Made by a program: the position numbers and the translations under genes. Shown here piece after piece: positions 49,566 through 58,403 of a stretch of 64,000 nucleotides of DNA. Every line of letters begins with the position of its first letter. Within the stretch, counting starts at the first letter, position 1. The notes under the pieces are model-generated. The model saw nothing but the letters and a program-made list of their open reading frames with translations. It was not told where the DNA came from and made no database searches. The stretch spans positions 682,001-746,000 of the forward strand of contig NZ_BAAFZV010000002.1 of assembly GCF_045866565.1 (NCBI RefSeq). The letters run 5' to 3'. Source of the stretch: Cognatilysobacter claricitrinus (GTDB lineage: Bacteria; Pseudomonadota; Gammaproteobacteria; Xanthomonadales; Xanthomonadaceae).

Positions 49566-49931
49566 TCAGCCCGGCATCAACTGCCCGATGATCTCGGCCA
49601 AGTCGTTGTCGTTGAACGGCTTGGTGATATAGGCCTTCGCGCCCTGGCGCATGCCCCACATGCGGTCGGTGTCCTGGTCCTTGGTCGTCACCAGCACCAC
49701 CGGAATGTGCTTGGTCGACGGTTCACGCGAGATCGCGCGCGTGGCCTGGAAGCCGTTGAGGTTCGGCATCACCACGTCCATCAGGATGAGGTCCGGAAGT
49801 TCGCGCTTCGCGGCTTCGACACCGGCGGCGCCGTCTTCGGCGGTCAGGGCTTCATGCCCGAGTTTCTCGACGAGGCGTCGGATGCCCATCAGCTGGGAGG
49901 GCGAGTCGTCGACGATCAGGATTCGGGCCAT
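49566..49931 (-). CDS. Single-domain response regulator, PilH-like
   Basis: 121 residues, a stand-alone receiver domain. Acidic pair Asp8-Asp9, phosphoacceptor Asp52 (LILMDVVMP), conserved Thr in VTTKDQ and Lys in ITKPF are all present. The wording MARILIVDDSPSQ, NGFQATRAIS and VVLVTTKDQDTDRMWG is close to PilH of type IV pilus chemosensory systems. No pil or che genes are in the window, so it is an orphan; the kinase is unknown. It is read leftwards behind the acuI-like gene, with a possible promoter of its own. Confidence 0.88.
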   Translation of the reverse strand: MARILIVDDSPSQLMGIRRLVEKLGHEALTAEDGAAGVEAAKRELPDLILMDVVMPNLNGFQATRAISREPSTKHIPVVLVTTKDQDTDRMWGMRQGAKAYITKPFNDNDLAEIIGQLMPG

Positions 49932-49955
49932 GGTGCGCTCTCGGATGTTGGCGCG

Positions 49956-49986
49956 ATTGTAACGGCCCGGCGTGTCGGGACGGCAA
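49956..49986 (-). promoter_or_regulatory. Possible promoter for the PilH-like gene
   Basis: On the minus strand TTGCCG (49986-49981) and TACAAT (49961-49956), but with a long 19-base spacer. Confidence 0.3.
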
Positions 49987-49988
49987 GC

Positions 49989-50978
49989 TCAGAGGCGAAC
50001 CAGCGTCCTGCCGAACGATCCGCCGGCCAGCATGCCGTCGAAAACGCCCGGCAGGCCGTCGAGGTCGACCTCGCGGGTGAGGATGCGGTCGAGATGCGCA
50101 GGCTTCCAGTCGGAGGCCAGGTGCGCCCAGACCTGTTCACGAATGCCGCGCGCGGTACCCGCCGAGGCCACGCCCAGCAGCGACACGCCGCGGATGATGA
50201 ACGGCATGACGGTGGTCGGCAGGTCGGGCGACGCCGCGAGCCCGGCGCTGGTGACGTTGCCGTAGGGCGCGGTCTGCGCGAGCAGGCTGGCCAGCATCGC
50301 GCCGCCGACGTTGTCGAGGCCGCCGCCGAAACGTGCGGTCTCCATCGGGCGCCTGGTGGCGAGCGCATCGCGCGGCAACACGTCGGTGGCCCCGAGCGTG
50401 CGCAGGTAGTCGGCATGTTCGGGCTTGCCGCTGATCGCGTGCACCTTGAAGCCGGCACGCGTAAAGATGTCGACCGCCAACGAGCCGACGCCACCGGTCG
50501 CGCCGGTCACCGCGAGCGGGCCGTGTCCCGGCGTCTGCCCGTTCTCCAGCATCCGGTACAGCGCGAGCGCGGCGGTGAACCCCGCAGTGCCGAGAATCAT
50601 CGCTTCGCGCAGGTCCAGCCCAGCGGGCAGGGGAATCGTCCAGTCGGCTTCGAGTCGCGCGTACTCGCCGTAGCCGCCATCCCGCGTTTCGGACAGCCCG
50701 CTACCGGTGACGAGCACCGCATCGCCTTCGCGATAACGCGCGTCGCGACTTTCGACCACGTGTCCGGCGACGTCGATGCCGCCCACCAGCGGTGCGCGAC
50801 GCAGGATCTTGCCCTTGCCGGTGCCGGCCAGCGCGTCCTTGTAGTTCACCGACGAATACGCGGTGCGGATGACGACTTCGCCGGGCGCGAGATCGTCGAT
50901 CGAAATCGTTTCGACGCCCGCGCGATAGCCGCGATCGTCGTCGTGGATGCGGAAGGCGCGGAAGCTGCTCGGGCTCAT
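49989..50978 (-). CDS. acuI: Acrylyl-CoA reductase (AcuI/YhdH family, NADPH)
   Basis: 329 residues. A medium-chain dehydrogenase/reductase of the YhdH/AcuI group, which reduces acrylyl-CoA to propionyl-CoA with NADPH. The N-terminal GroES-like domain contains SSVNYKDALAGTGKGKI and PLVGGIDVAGHV, and the Rossmann region has VTGATGGVGSLAV. No zinc ligands are seen, as expected for this group. It follows the LOG-family gene by 19 bases. The precise substrate here is inferred from family only. Confidence 0.85.
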   Translation of the reverse strand: MSPSSFRAFRIHDDDRGYRAGVETISIDDLAPGEVVIRTAYSSVNYKDALAGTGKGKILRRAPLVGGIDVAGHVVESRDARYREGDAVLVTGSGLSETRDGGYGEYARLEADWTIPLPAGLDLREAMILGTAGFTAALALYRMLENGQTPGHGPLAVTGATGGVGSLAVDIFTRAGFKVHAISGKPEHADYLRTLGATDVLPRDALATRRPMETARFGGGLDNVGGAMLASLLAQTAPYGNVTSAGLAASPDLPTTVMPFIIRGVSLLGVASAGTARGIREQVWAHLASDWKPAHLDRILTREVDLDGLPGVFDGMLAGGSFGRTLVRL

Positions 50979-50997
50979 CGTGGGTCTCGTGTCGTGC

Positions 50998-51600
50998 TCA
51001 GCGGATTTCGCGGCGACGCTTTTCGTCCATCCACTTGTCGGCCTGCGCGGGCTTGTACGCGCGCATCCACTCCAGCATCGCGTCCATGTCGTCGCCGTGC
51101 CACAGGTCGCTGCGCTGCTCCGGGTGCAGGAAACGCTCGGCGACCATGCGATCGAGCATCGACATCAGCGGTACGTAGAAGCCGTCGATGTCGAGGAACG
51201 CGCACGGACGGTCGCCGAGGCCGAGCTGGCGCCACGTCAGCATCTCGAACATCTCGTCGAGCGTGCCGAAGCCGCCGGGCAGGGCGATGAACGCATCCGA
51301 CAGGTCGAACATGCGCGCCTTGCGCGTGTGCATGTCCGCGACGACCTCCAGACGCGTCAGGCCGCGGTGCGCGACTTCCCAGTTGACCAGTTGCTCCGGA
51401 ATCACGCCGATCACTTCACCGCCGGCCGCCAGCGCGGCATCGGCGACGATGCCCATCAGCCCGACGTTGCCGCCGCCATAGACGACGGCGACGCCGTCCT
51501 GCGCGAGGCGACGTCCGAGCGCTGCCGCGCGCTCGGCATAGATCGGACGATTGCCCGCATTGGAGCCGCAGTACACGCACACGGAACGCAGTTGACGCAT
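50998..51600 (-). CDS. LOG-family protein (TIGR00730), putative cytokinin-activating nucleosidase
   Basis: 200 residues. The LOG motif PGGFGTLDE and the Rossmann motif VVYGGGNVGLMG are intact, as is SVCVYCGSNAG at the start. Members cleave nucleoside 5'-monophosphates, including cytokinin ribotides, and are widespread in bacteria where their natural role is uncertain. The start shares one base with the methyltransferase stop (TGATG), so the two are translationally coupled. Confidence 0.88.
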   Translation of the reverse strand: MRQLRSVCVYCGSNAGNRPIYAERAAALGRRLAQDGVAVVYGGGNVGLMGIVADAALAAGGEVIGVIPEQLVNWEVAHRGLTRLEVVADMHTRKARMFDLSDAFIALPGGFGTLDEMFEMLTWRQLGLGDRPCAFLDIDGFYVPLMSMLDRMVAERFLHPEQRSDLWHGDDMDAMLEWMRAYKPAQADKWMDEKRRREIR

Positions 51601-52460
51601 CAGCTATTGCTCTCCATCAGCACGATGCCGGACATCCGGCGCATCGCGTCGCGCTTCTCGCGCGGTTGCAGTTTCGAAAGCGCGACCCACAGCGGTGCGA
51701 ACGGCACCGTCCGATTGAGGCGCAGGGATTCGTCCCACATCGAGCGGAACTCGCGTTCGCGCCAACCCGTGGGCGCAAACCATGCGGTGCCTTCGGCAGG
51801 TGCGAACCGGAACGGCGCGTTGCCCGCGGCAAGCTTCTTGTCGAGGTGTTTGGTGTAGCGCTTGAGCAGCAGCGGCGACGCGAGATCGCTCAGCCACCAG
51901 CGCGCGTGAGCGACGTCGTGCAGGTCGCGCGCGAGCGCGGCGACGTCGTCGGGTTCGAGGTAGACCAGCAGACCTTCGGTGACGACGAGGACCGGTCCGG
52001 TCGTCGCGGCGTCGGAGAACAACGCGCGACGGGCTTCCGCGTCGCGCAGGTCGGCGGCGTGGAATTCGAGCCGGCAGCGCGGCGTCTCGCTCGCCATCGC
52101 GTCGCGGAAGTACGCGAGCATGTCGGGCAGGTCGACGTGCATCCAGCGCAGGTCGGCGGGCAGGTCGAGGCGATAGGGGCGCGCATCGAGTCCGGCGGCG
52201 AGGTTGAGCACCGTGCGTGCGCCCTCGCCGATGCAACGCATGACGATCTCGTCCATCACCGCGGTGCGAACGATCATCGGCCACGCCATGGAGCGGCCGC
52301 GCGGCATGTCGCGCACGATCGCTTCGCCGCGCTCGCCGCCGAGGCGTCGCGCATACGGGTCGTGGAAGATCGCGTCGCTGCGCTCGCTTTCCATCGCGCG
52401 GTAGATCGCGACCCAGCGGGCGGTGTCGGAGACGTTGCGGACGGGTGTTTCGTCGGACAT
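51600..52460 (-). CDS. SAM-dependent methyltransferase, leucine carboxyl methyltransferase-like (TIGR00027)
   Basis: 286 residues from the ATG at 52460, which has CCGGAG upstream. The N-terminal VSDTARWVAIYRAMESERSD and DPYARRLGG are typical of the TIGR00027/PPM1 group, followed by the SAM-binding VLNLAAGLDARPYRLDLP. Members methylate small molecules or carboxyl groups; the target here is unknown. It is followed by, and coupled to, the LOG-family gene and lies 73 bases downstream of lpdA. Confidence 0.85.
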   Translation of the reverse strand: MSDETPVRNVSDTARWVAIYRAMESERSDAIFHDPYARRLGGERGEAIVRDMPRGRSMAWPMIVRTAVMDEIVMRCIGEGARTVLNLAAGLDARPYRLDLPADLRWMHVDLPDMLAYFRDAMASETPRCRLEFHAADLRDAEARRALFSDAATTGPVLVVTEGLLVYLEPDDVAALARDLHDVAHARWWLSDLASPLLLKRYTKHLDKKLAAGNAPFRFAPAEGTAWFAPTGWREREFRSMWDESLRLNRTVPFAPLWVALSKLQPREKRDAMRRMSGIVLMESNS

Positions 52461-52533
52461 GGCGGGCTCCGGAAACGACGAGGCCGCCATCATCGCAGGA
52501 TGACGGCGGCCCCGGGTAACGCGAATGCGACGG

Positions 52534-53964
52534 TCAGTTCGCCTTGTGGATGGCGCGCTTGTGGACGGCCATCGCGGCGTCGTGCACGGCTTCCGACAGC
52601 GACGGATGCGCGTGGCAGATGCGGGCGAGATCGTCCGCAGAACCCTTGAACTCCATCGTCAGCACGCCTTCGTGCACGAGCTCGGACACGTTCGCGCCGA
52701 CCAGGTGCATGCCCAGCACAGTGTCGGTTTCCGCATGCGCGAGCACCTTCACGAAGCCCGCCGGCTCGGCCATGGCGACCGCGCGACCGACCGCCGCGAA
52801 CGGGAAGCTGCCTGCCTTGTACGGGGTGCCTTCCGCCTTGAGCTGCTCTTCGGTCTTGCCGACCCAGGCGATCTCCGGCTCGGTGTAGATCACCCACGGG
52901 ATCGTGTCGAAGTTGACGTGGCCCGGCAGGCCCGCGATCAGCTCGGCCACCGCGATGCCTTCCTCGAAACCCTTGTGCGCAAGCATCGGCCCGCGCACGC
53001 AGTCGCCGACCGCCCAGACGCCGTCGACGCCGGTGTGGCAGTGCTCATCGACTTCGATCTGGCCGCGCTCGTTGACCTTGACGCCGGTACCGTCGGCCAG
53101 CAGGCCCTTGGTCGCAGCGCGGCGGCCCACGGCCACCAGCAGCTTGTCGACGACGAGCTCCTGCGTCGCGCCCTTGTCGTCGGTGTAGCTGACGTGCACG
53201 CCGTCCTTCTTGACCTCGGTGTTCGAGACCTTGCAGCCGAGGCGGATGTCGAGGTTCTGCTTCTTGAACTCGCGCGCGGCGACCTTGCCGACTTCGGCGT
53301 CGGCCGCGGCAAGGAAGGTCGGCAGGCCTTCGAGGATCGTCACCTGCGAACCGAGGCGGTTCCACACGCTGCCGAGCTCGAGGCCGATCACGCCCGCGCC
53401 GATCACGCCGAGGCGCTTCGGCACTTCGGTGAAATCCAGCGCGCCGACGTTGTCGACGATGTGCTCGCCGAACTTCGCGAACGGCAGTTCGATCGAATCC
53501 GAACCCGCGGCGATGATGACGTTCGTGCCCTTGAGCTCGACCGTCGTGCCGTCGTGCTGCTTCACGCTGACGACGTTGCCCGGCTGCAGCTGGCCGAAGC
53601 CGTAGAACGCGGTGATCTTGTTCGCCTTGAACAGCGCCGCGATGCCGCCGGTGAACTGCTTGACGATCTTGTCCTTGCGACCAACCATCGTGCCGACGTC
53701 GATCTTCGCGTTCTCGAACGCGATGCCGTGCTGGTCGAAGATGTGGCTCATGTTCCAGAACTGGCGCGACGAATCGAGCAGCGCCTTGGACGGAATGCAG
53801 CCCACGCGCAGGCAGGTGCCGCCGAGTGCCGGCTGGCCATCCTTGCCGAGCGCGGCGTCGATGCACGCGGTCTTGAGGCCGAGCTGCGCGGCGCGGATCG
53901 CGGCGTGGTACCCCGCCGGGCCGGCGCCGATGACGACGACGTCGAATTGCTGTTGTTCGCTCAT
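52534..53964 (-). CDS. lpdA: Dihydrolipoyl dehydrogenase (E3)
   Basis: 476 residues. E3 reoxidises dihydrolipoamide of 2-oxo acid dehydrogenases with NAD. FAD-binding GAGPAG (13-18), the redox disulfide Cys51/Cys56 in GGTCLRVGCIPSK, the NAD-binding GAGVIGLELG and the C-terminal catalytic HAHPSLSE are all intact. It is the third gene of sucA-sucB-lpdA, so it probably serves 2-oxoglutarate dehydrogenase first, though it may be shared with pyruvate dehydrogenase. There is no fused lipoyl domain. Confidence 0.97.
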   Translation of the reverse strand: MSEQQQFDVVVIGAGPAGYHAAIRAAQLGLKTACIDAALGKDGQPALGGTCLRVGCIPSKALLDSSRQFWNMSHIFDQHGIAFENAKIDVGTMVGRKDKIVKQFTGGIAALFKANKITAFYGFGQLQPGNVVSVKQHDGTTVELKGTNVIIAAGSDSIELPFAKFGEHIVDNVGALDFTEVPKRLGVIGAGVIGLELGSVWNRLGSQVTILEGLPTFLAAADAEVGKVAAREFKKQNLDIRLGCKVSNTEVKKDGVHVSYTDDKGATQELVVDKLLVAVGRRAATKGLLADGTGVKVNERGQIEVDEHCHTGVDGVWAVGDCVRGPMLAHKGFEEGIAVAELIAGLPGHVNFDTIPWVIYTEPEIAWVGKTEEQLKAEGTPYKAGSFPFAAVGRAVAMAEPAGFVKVLAHAETDTVLGMHLVGANVSELVHEGVLTMEFKGSADDLARICHAHPSLSEAVHDAAMAVHKRAIHKAN

Positions 53965-53994
53965 CTCAGATATTCCTTGTTCGCCTGATGCAAA

Positions 53995-54016
53995 GGCCCC
54001 GCGCGGTGGCGGGGCC
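53995..54016 (-). promoter_or_regulatory. Hairpin between sucB and lpdA, attenuator-like
   Basis: Perfect 8-bp stem GGCCCCGC/GCGGGGCC with a six-base loop, followed on the minus strand by only TTT. It may lower read-through into lpdA or stabilise the upstream message. Confidence 0.35.
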
Positions 54017-54024
54017 GTCGGGCA

Positions 54025-55272
54025 TTACATGCCCAGCAGCATGCGGTGCGGGTTCTCGAGCTGGTTCTTGATGTCGACCAGGAACAGGACCGCGTCCTTA
54101 CCGTCGATGATGCGGTGGTCGTAGCTCAGCGCGATGTACATCATCGGCGCCGCGACGACCTGGCCGTTCTCGACGATCGCGCGCTCCTTGATGGCGTGCA
54201 TGCCGAGGATCGCGCTCTGCGGCGGGTTGACGATCGGCGTCGACATCAGCGAACCGAAGGTGCCACCGTTGGTGATCGTGAACGTGCCGCCCTGCAGGTC
54301 GTCGAGGCCGAGCTTGCCGTCGCGTGCTTTCTTGGCGTAGTCGGCGATGCCCTTCTCGATGTCGGCGAACGACATGCGCTCGACGTTGCGCAGCACCGGC
54401 GTCACCAGGCCCTTGTCGGTCGACACCGCGATCGAGATGTCGGCATAGCCGTGATAGATCACGTCGTTGCCGTCGACCGAGGCGTTGATGATCGGATGGC
54501 GCTGCAGCGCGTTCGCCGCGGCCTTGGCGAAGAAGCTCATGAAACCGAGCTTGATGCCGTTGGCCTTGACGAAGTCGTCCTGCAGCTCCGTGCGCATCGC
54601 CATGACCTTGCCGAGGTTGACCTCGTTGAAGGACGTGAGCATCGCGATGGAGTTCTTCGACTGCATCAGGCGCTCGGCAATGCGCGCGCGCATGCGCGTC
54701 ATCGGCACGCGCTCTTCCGGACGCGCGCCGCCCGCGGCGCCGACGCCACCGGACTTCGCGTAGTTGACGATGTCTTCCTTGGTCACCGCGCCGCGGCGAC
54801 CGGTGCCCGACACGTCGGCGGCGTTGACGCCCGAGGTCTCGGCGGCGAAGCGCGCACCCGGCGGCAGCTGCGCATTGGTCGTCGAAGCCTGACCGCTGGC
54901 GGCGGCCGGCGCGGCAGACTTCGGCACGACCGGCTGCGCTTCGGCCGTCGTCGCGGCGGTGTTCTTGGCGTCGATGACCTTGTCGGCCTTCGACTCCGCG
55001 GCAGCCGGAGCGGCGGCGGGCGCTGCAGCAGCGGCGCCGGCTTCGACGATCGCGATCACCTGCTCGCTGTTGACCGTCGCGCCGGTGTCGAACTTGATTT
55101 CCTTGAGCACGCCGTCGACCGGCGAGGGCACTTCGAGCACGACCTTGTCGGTCTCGAGGTCGACGAGGTTCTCGTCGCGCTTGACCGCGTCGCCCGGCTT
55201 CTTGTGCCAGGTGGCGATGGTGGCGTCGGAGACCGACTCGGGCAGCACGGGAACCTTGATTTCGGTGCTCAT
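54025..55272 (-). CDS. sucB: 2-oxoglutarate dehydrogenase E2, dihydrolipoyl succinyltransferase
   Basis: 415 residues from the ATG at 55272 (AAGGA upstream; the open frame continues 12 codons further without similarity). E2 transfers the succinyl group to CoA. One lipoyl domain with Lys43 in DLETDKVVLEV, an Ala/Pro-rich linker (~80-125), a peripheral subunit-binding domain (GVNAADVSGTGRRGAVTKED) and the catalytic domain ending in SYDHRIIDGKDAV with the active His and Asp. It lies 58 bases after sucA. Confidence 0.97.
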   Translation of the reverse strand: MSTEIKVPVLPESVSDATIATWHKKPGDAVKRDENLVDLETDKVVLEVPSPVDGVLKEIKFDTGATVNSEQVIAIVEAGAAAAAPAAAPAAAESKADKVIDAKNTAATTAEAQPVVPKSAAPAAASGQASTTNAQLPPGARFAAETSGVNAADVSGTGRRGAVTKEDIVNYAKSGGVGAAGGARPEERVPMTRMRARIAERLMQSKNSIAMLTSFNEVNLGKVMAMRTELQDDFVKANGIKLGFMSFFAKAAANALQRHPIINASVDGNDVIYHGYADISIAVSTDKGLVTPVLRNVERMSFADIEKGIADYAKKARDGKLGLDDLQGGTFTITNGGTFGSLMSTPIVNPPQSAILGMHAIKERAIVENGQVVAAPMMYIALSYDHRIIDGKDAVLFLVDIKNQLENPHRMLLGM

Positions 55273-55330
55273 GGAAAAGCGTCCTTGAGAAATAGAAAGG
55301 TGCGGCAAGCGTTGGCGCGGCGTCGGTGGA

Positions 55331-58159
55331 TTACTCCTCCGACACCTCGCCGTTGAGCGGATTGACCAGTGCGTCGGCGATCAGCTGCTGCTGCTCGCGC
55401 ACGTGGTCGGCGAAGTGGCCGGCGGCCGGCGACGGCGAGCGCGAACGGCCCGCGTAATGGATCGCCTGCTTCGCACCGAGGCATGCAACGAGGTGATGCC
55501 GGATCTGGTACCACGCGCCCTGGTTCATGGGCTCTTCCTGGCACCACACCACGTCCTTCGTCGAGTACTGCGCGAGTGCAGCCTTGAGTTCGTTGCGCGG
55601 GAACGGATAGAGCTGCTCGATGCGGATCAGTGCGACGTCATCGACACCGCGCTTCTGCATGTCTTCCAGCAGGTCGTAGTAGACCTTGCCACCGCAGATG
55701 ACGACCCGCTTGGCCTTCTTGGGCGTGCTGAGCGAATCCGGGATCAGCTTCTGGAAGCCGCCCGATGCGAGATCGTCGAGCGACGACACCGCGAGCTTGT
55801 GGCGCAGCAGCGACTTCGGCGTCATCACGATCAGCGGCTTGCGCGTGGACATGAGCATCTGGCGGCGGATCATGTGGTACGCCTGCGCCGGCGTGGTCGG
55901 CGTGCAGACCAGCATGTTGTCCAGCGCGCACAGCTGCAGGTAACGCTCCAGGCGCGCGGAGCTGTGCTCGGGGCCCTGGCCTTCGTAACCATGCGGCAGG
56001 AACAGCGCGAGACCGCACAGGCGGCCCCACTTCGCCTCGCCCGACGACAGGAACTGGTCGATCACCACCTGCGCGCCGTTCGCGAAGTCGCCGAACTGGC
56101 CTTCCCAGATGTCGAGCGTCGTCGGATCGGCGGTCGAGTAGCCGTACTCGAACGCCATCACCGCCTCCTCGCTGAGCAGCGAGTCGATGACCGCGACGTC
56201 ATTCGGGTTGCTCACCAGCTCGCGCAGCGGCAGGTAGTACTCGTCGGTGGTCTGGTCGTGCAGGATGGCGTGGCGGTGGAAGAACGTGCCGCGGCCGCAG
56301 TCCTGCCCGACCAGGCGCAGCTTGTAGCTCTCGGTCAGCAGCGTGGCGTAGGCGAGGTTCTCGGCAAAGCCCCAGTCGCCCGGAAGCTCGCCCGCGGTCA
56401 TCTTGCGGCGGTCTTCGTAGATCTTCGCCACGCGCGGATGCAGCTTGATGCGCTCAGGCACGTTGTTGATCGACGTGGCCAGCTGCACGAGCCTGGTGCG
56501 GTCGTAGGTGGTGTCGACCGGGTCGGACACCTTGCCGGTGACGAAGTGCGACCAGTCCGGGGTGAACTCGTCCGGCTTGACGTCGACGACCTCGGCGGTG
56601 ACTTCGCCCGCGTCCATCTTCGCGCGGAAGCCGTCGACGAGCGCCTGCGCGTCCGCGTCGGTCAGAACGCCCTCGCTGACGAGACGCTTGGCGTACAGCT
56701 CGCGCGGCGTCGCGTGCTTGCGGATGACCTGGTACATGAGCGGCTGCGTCGCCGCCGGCTCGTCGGCTTCGTTGTGGCCGTGGCGGCGGTAGCAGACGAG
56801 ATCGATGACCACGTCCTTGCCGAAGGTGTTGCGGAAGTCGAGCGCGAGCTCGCCACAGAACAGCACCGCGTCCGGGTCGTCGCCATTCACGTGCAGCACC
56901 GGCGCGCCGATCATCTTGGAGACGTCGGTGCAGTACAGCGTCGAACGGGCGTCCTGGCGCTCGCTGGTGGTGAAGCCGACCTGGTTGTTGATGACGATGT
57001 GCACCGTGCCGCCGACCGCGAACCCGCGCGCCTGCGACATCTGGAACAACTCCATCACCACGCCCTGGCCGGCGAACGCGGCATCGCCGTGCATGAGCAC
57101 CGGGATGACCTGGTGGCGGCCTTCGTCGCCGCGGCGCGTCTGGCGCGAACGCACGCTGCCCGCGACGACGGGGTCGACGATCTCGAGGTGCGACGGATTG
57201 AACGCCAGCGCGAGGTGCACCGGGCCGCCCGGAGTGGCGACGTCGGCGGAGAAACCCATGTGGTACTTCACGTCGCCTTGGTGGGCGAGGTCGCTGTGCA
57301 CGTGTTCGAACTTGCCTTCGAACTCGTTGAACAGATCGCGCGGCGGCTTGCCCAGCGTGTTGACGAGGACGTTGAGGCGGCCGCGGTGGGCCATGCCCAT
57401 CACGACTTCCTTCGCGCCCTGCGCGCCGGCGCGGCGGACCATGTCGTCGAGTAGCGGGATCAGCGAATCGCCGCCTTCCAGCGAGAAGCGCTTCTGACCG
57501 ACGTACTTGGTGCCGAGGTAGCGCTCCAAGCCGTCGGCAGCGGTGAGCCGCTCGAGCACACGCTTGCGGTCGTCCGCGCTGCGCGCGTAGCGGCCGCCGG
57601 CCTTCTCCAGCCGCTCGTAGACCCATCGGCGCTGGTCCGACTCGGCGATGTGCATGAACTCGGCGCCGACCGTGCCGGAATAGGTCCGCTTGAGCAGGTC
57701 TACGAGGTCGCCCAGCTTCATGCGGTCCTTGCCGCCCACCCCGCCGGTGCTGAACTCGGCGGACAGGTCCTTGTCGGACAGGCCGTGGAAGGCGAGCTCG
57801 AGGTCGGGCGCCGGCGGCATCTTCTCGAGGCCCAGCGGATCGATGTCGGCCGCGAGATGGCCTCGCGAGCGGTAGGCGATGATCAGCTTGCCGACCGCGC
57901 GCTGGCGCTCATCGGCCTCGCTGCCGCCGCCGGCGGCAACGCCACGGGACGCCTGGCGGCCGGCCTCGGCGATCGACTCGAGCACCGCCGAATGCGGCAC
58001 CTCGGTCGTCGAGCCGCTCTTCACGCCATCGAAGTAGGCCTTCCATTTCGGGTCGACGCTGTCCGGTGCGACCAGGTACTGCTCGTACAGATCCTCGACG
58101 TAGGCGGCGTTCGCGCCGAGTTGGGAGGTCTGGGCAAACTGCTTCAGAAGGCTGTCCAC
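55331..58159 (-). CDS. sucA: 2-oxoglutarate dehydrogenase E1
   Basis: 942 residues from a GTG start; no ATG or clear Shine-Dalgarno is found nearby, but the N-terminus (MDSLLKQF, AAYVEDLYEQYL) fits the family. E1 is the thiamin-diphosphate enzyme that decarboxylates 2-oxoglutarate. The AHRGRLNVLVNTLGKPP and GDAAFAGQGVVMELFQMSQ segments and the transketolase-like C-terminal domain are intact. First gene of a sucA-sucB-lpdA operon; sdh and sucCD are not in the window. Confidence 0.96.
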   Translation of the reverse strand: MDSLLKQFAQTSQLGANAAYVEDLYEQYLVAPDSVDPKWKAYFDGVKSGSTTEVPHSAVLESIAEAGRQASRGVAAGGGSEADERQRAVGKLIIAYRSRGHLAADIDPLGLEKMPPAPDLELAFHGLSDKDLSAEFSTGGVGGKDRMKLGDLVDLLKRTYSGTVGAEFMHIAESDQRRWVYERLEKAGGRYARSADDRKRVLERLTAADGLERYLGTKYVGQKRFSLEGGDSLIPLLDDMVRRAGAQGAKEVVMGMAHRGRLNVLVNTLGKPPRDLFNEFEGKFEHVHSDLAHQGDVKYHMGFSADVATPGGPVHLALAFNPSHLEIVDPVVAGSVRSRQTRRGDEGRHQVIPVLMHGDAAFAGQGVVMELFQMSQARGFAVGGTVHIVINNQVGFTTSERQDARSTLYCTDVSKMIGAPVLHVNGDDPDAVLFCGELALDFRNTFGKDVVIDLVCYRRHGHNEADEPAATQPLMYQVIRKHATPRELYAKRLVSEGVLTDADAQALVDGFRAKMDAGEVTAEVVDVKPDEFTPDWSHFVTGKVSDPVDTTYDRTRLVQLATSINNVPERIKLHPRVAKIYEDRRKMTAGELPGDWGFAENLAYATLLTESYKLRLVGQDCGRGTFFHRHAILHDQTTDEYYLPLRELVSNPNDVAVIDSLLSEEAVMAFEYGYSTADPTTLDIWEGQFGDFANGAQVVIDQFLSSGEAKWGRLCGLALFLPHGYEGQGPEHSSARLERYLQLCALDNMLVCTPTTPAQAYHMIRRQMLMSTRKPLIVMTPKSLLRHKLAVSSLDDLASGGFQKLIPDSLSTPKKAKRVVICGGKVYYDLLEDMQKRGVDDVALIRIEQLYPFPRNELKAALAQYSTKDVVWCQEEPMNQGAWYQIRHHLVACLGAKQAIHYAGRSRSPSPAAGHFADHVREQQQLIADALVNPLNGEVSEE

Positions 58160-58236
58160 GATGGCGGTGGCGTCTGGCTCGGCGGGGAGGAGGTCGTTTC
58201 GCGCCGCATGTCGCGATCGGGCGCGAAAGACGCGGG

Positions 58237-58242
58237 ATTATA
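58237..58242 (-). promoter_or_regulatory. Consensus -10 element for sucA
   Basis: TATAAT on the minus strand, about 78 bases before the sucA start, in the 244-base gap after the GNAT gene. No clear -35 lies 16-18 bases upstream, so an activator may be needed. The rest of the gap shows nothing recognisable. Confidence 0.42.
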
Positions 58243-58403
58243 GCGGGATGAGGCCGGCTCGCGCCCGGTTCGCGGTGTTCCGCGTGCGTGCATTGGTGTC
58301 GATGCGGCTGCGTCGACGCCGTCGAAGGACGCCTGCGGGCCTGTCGCAGCAAGCGGTTCGGCGCGGCCGGGCGCGCCGCTTCGGCCCCAATCGCGCGGCC
58401 GAT

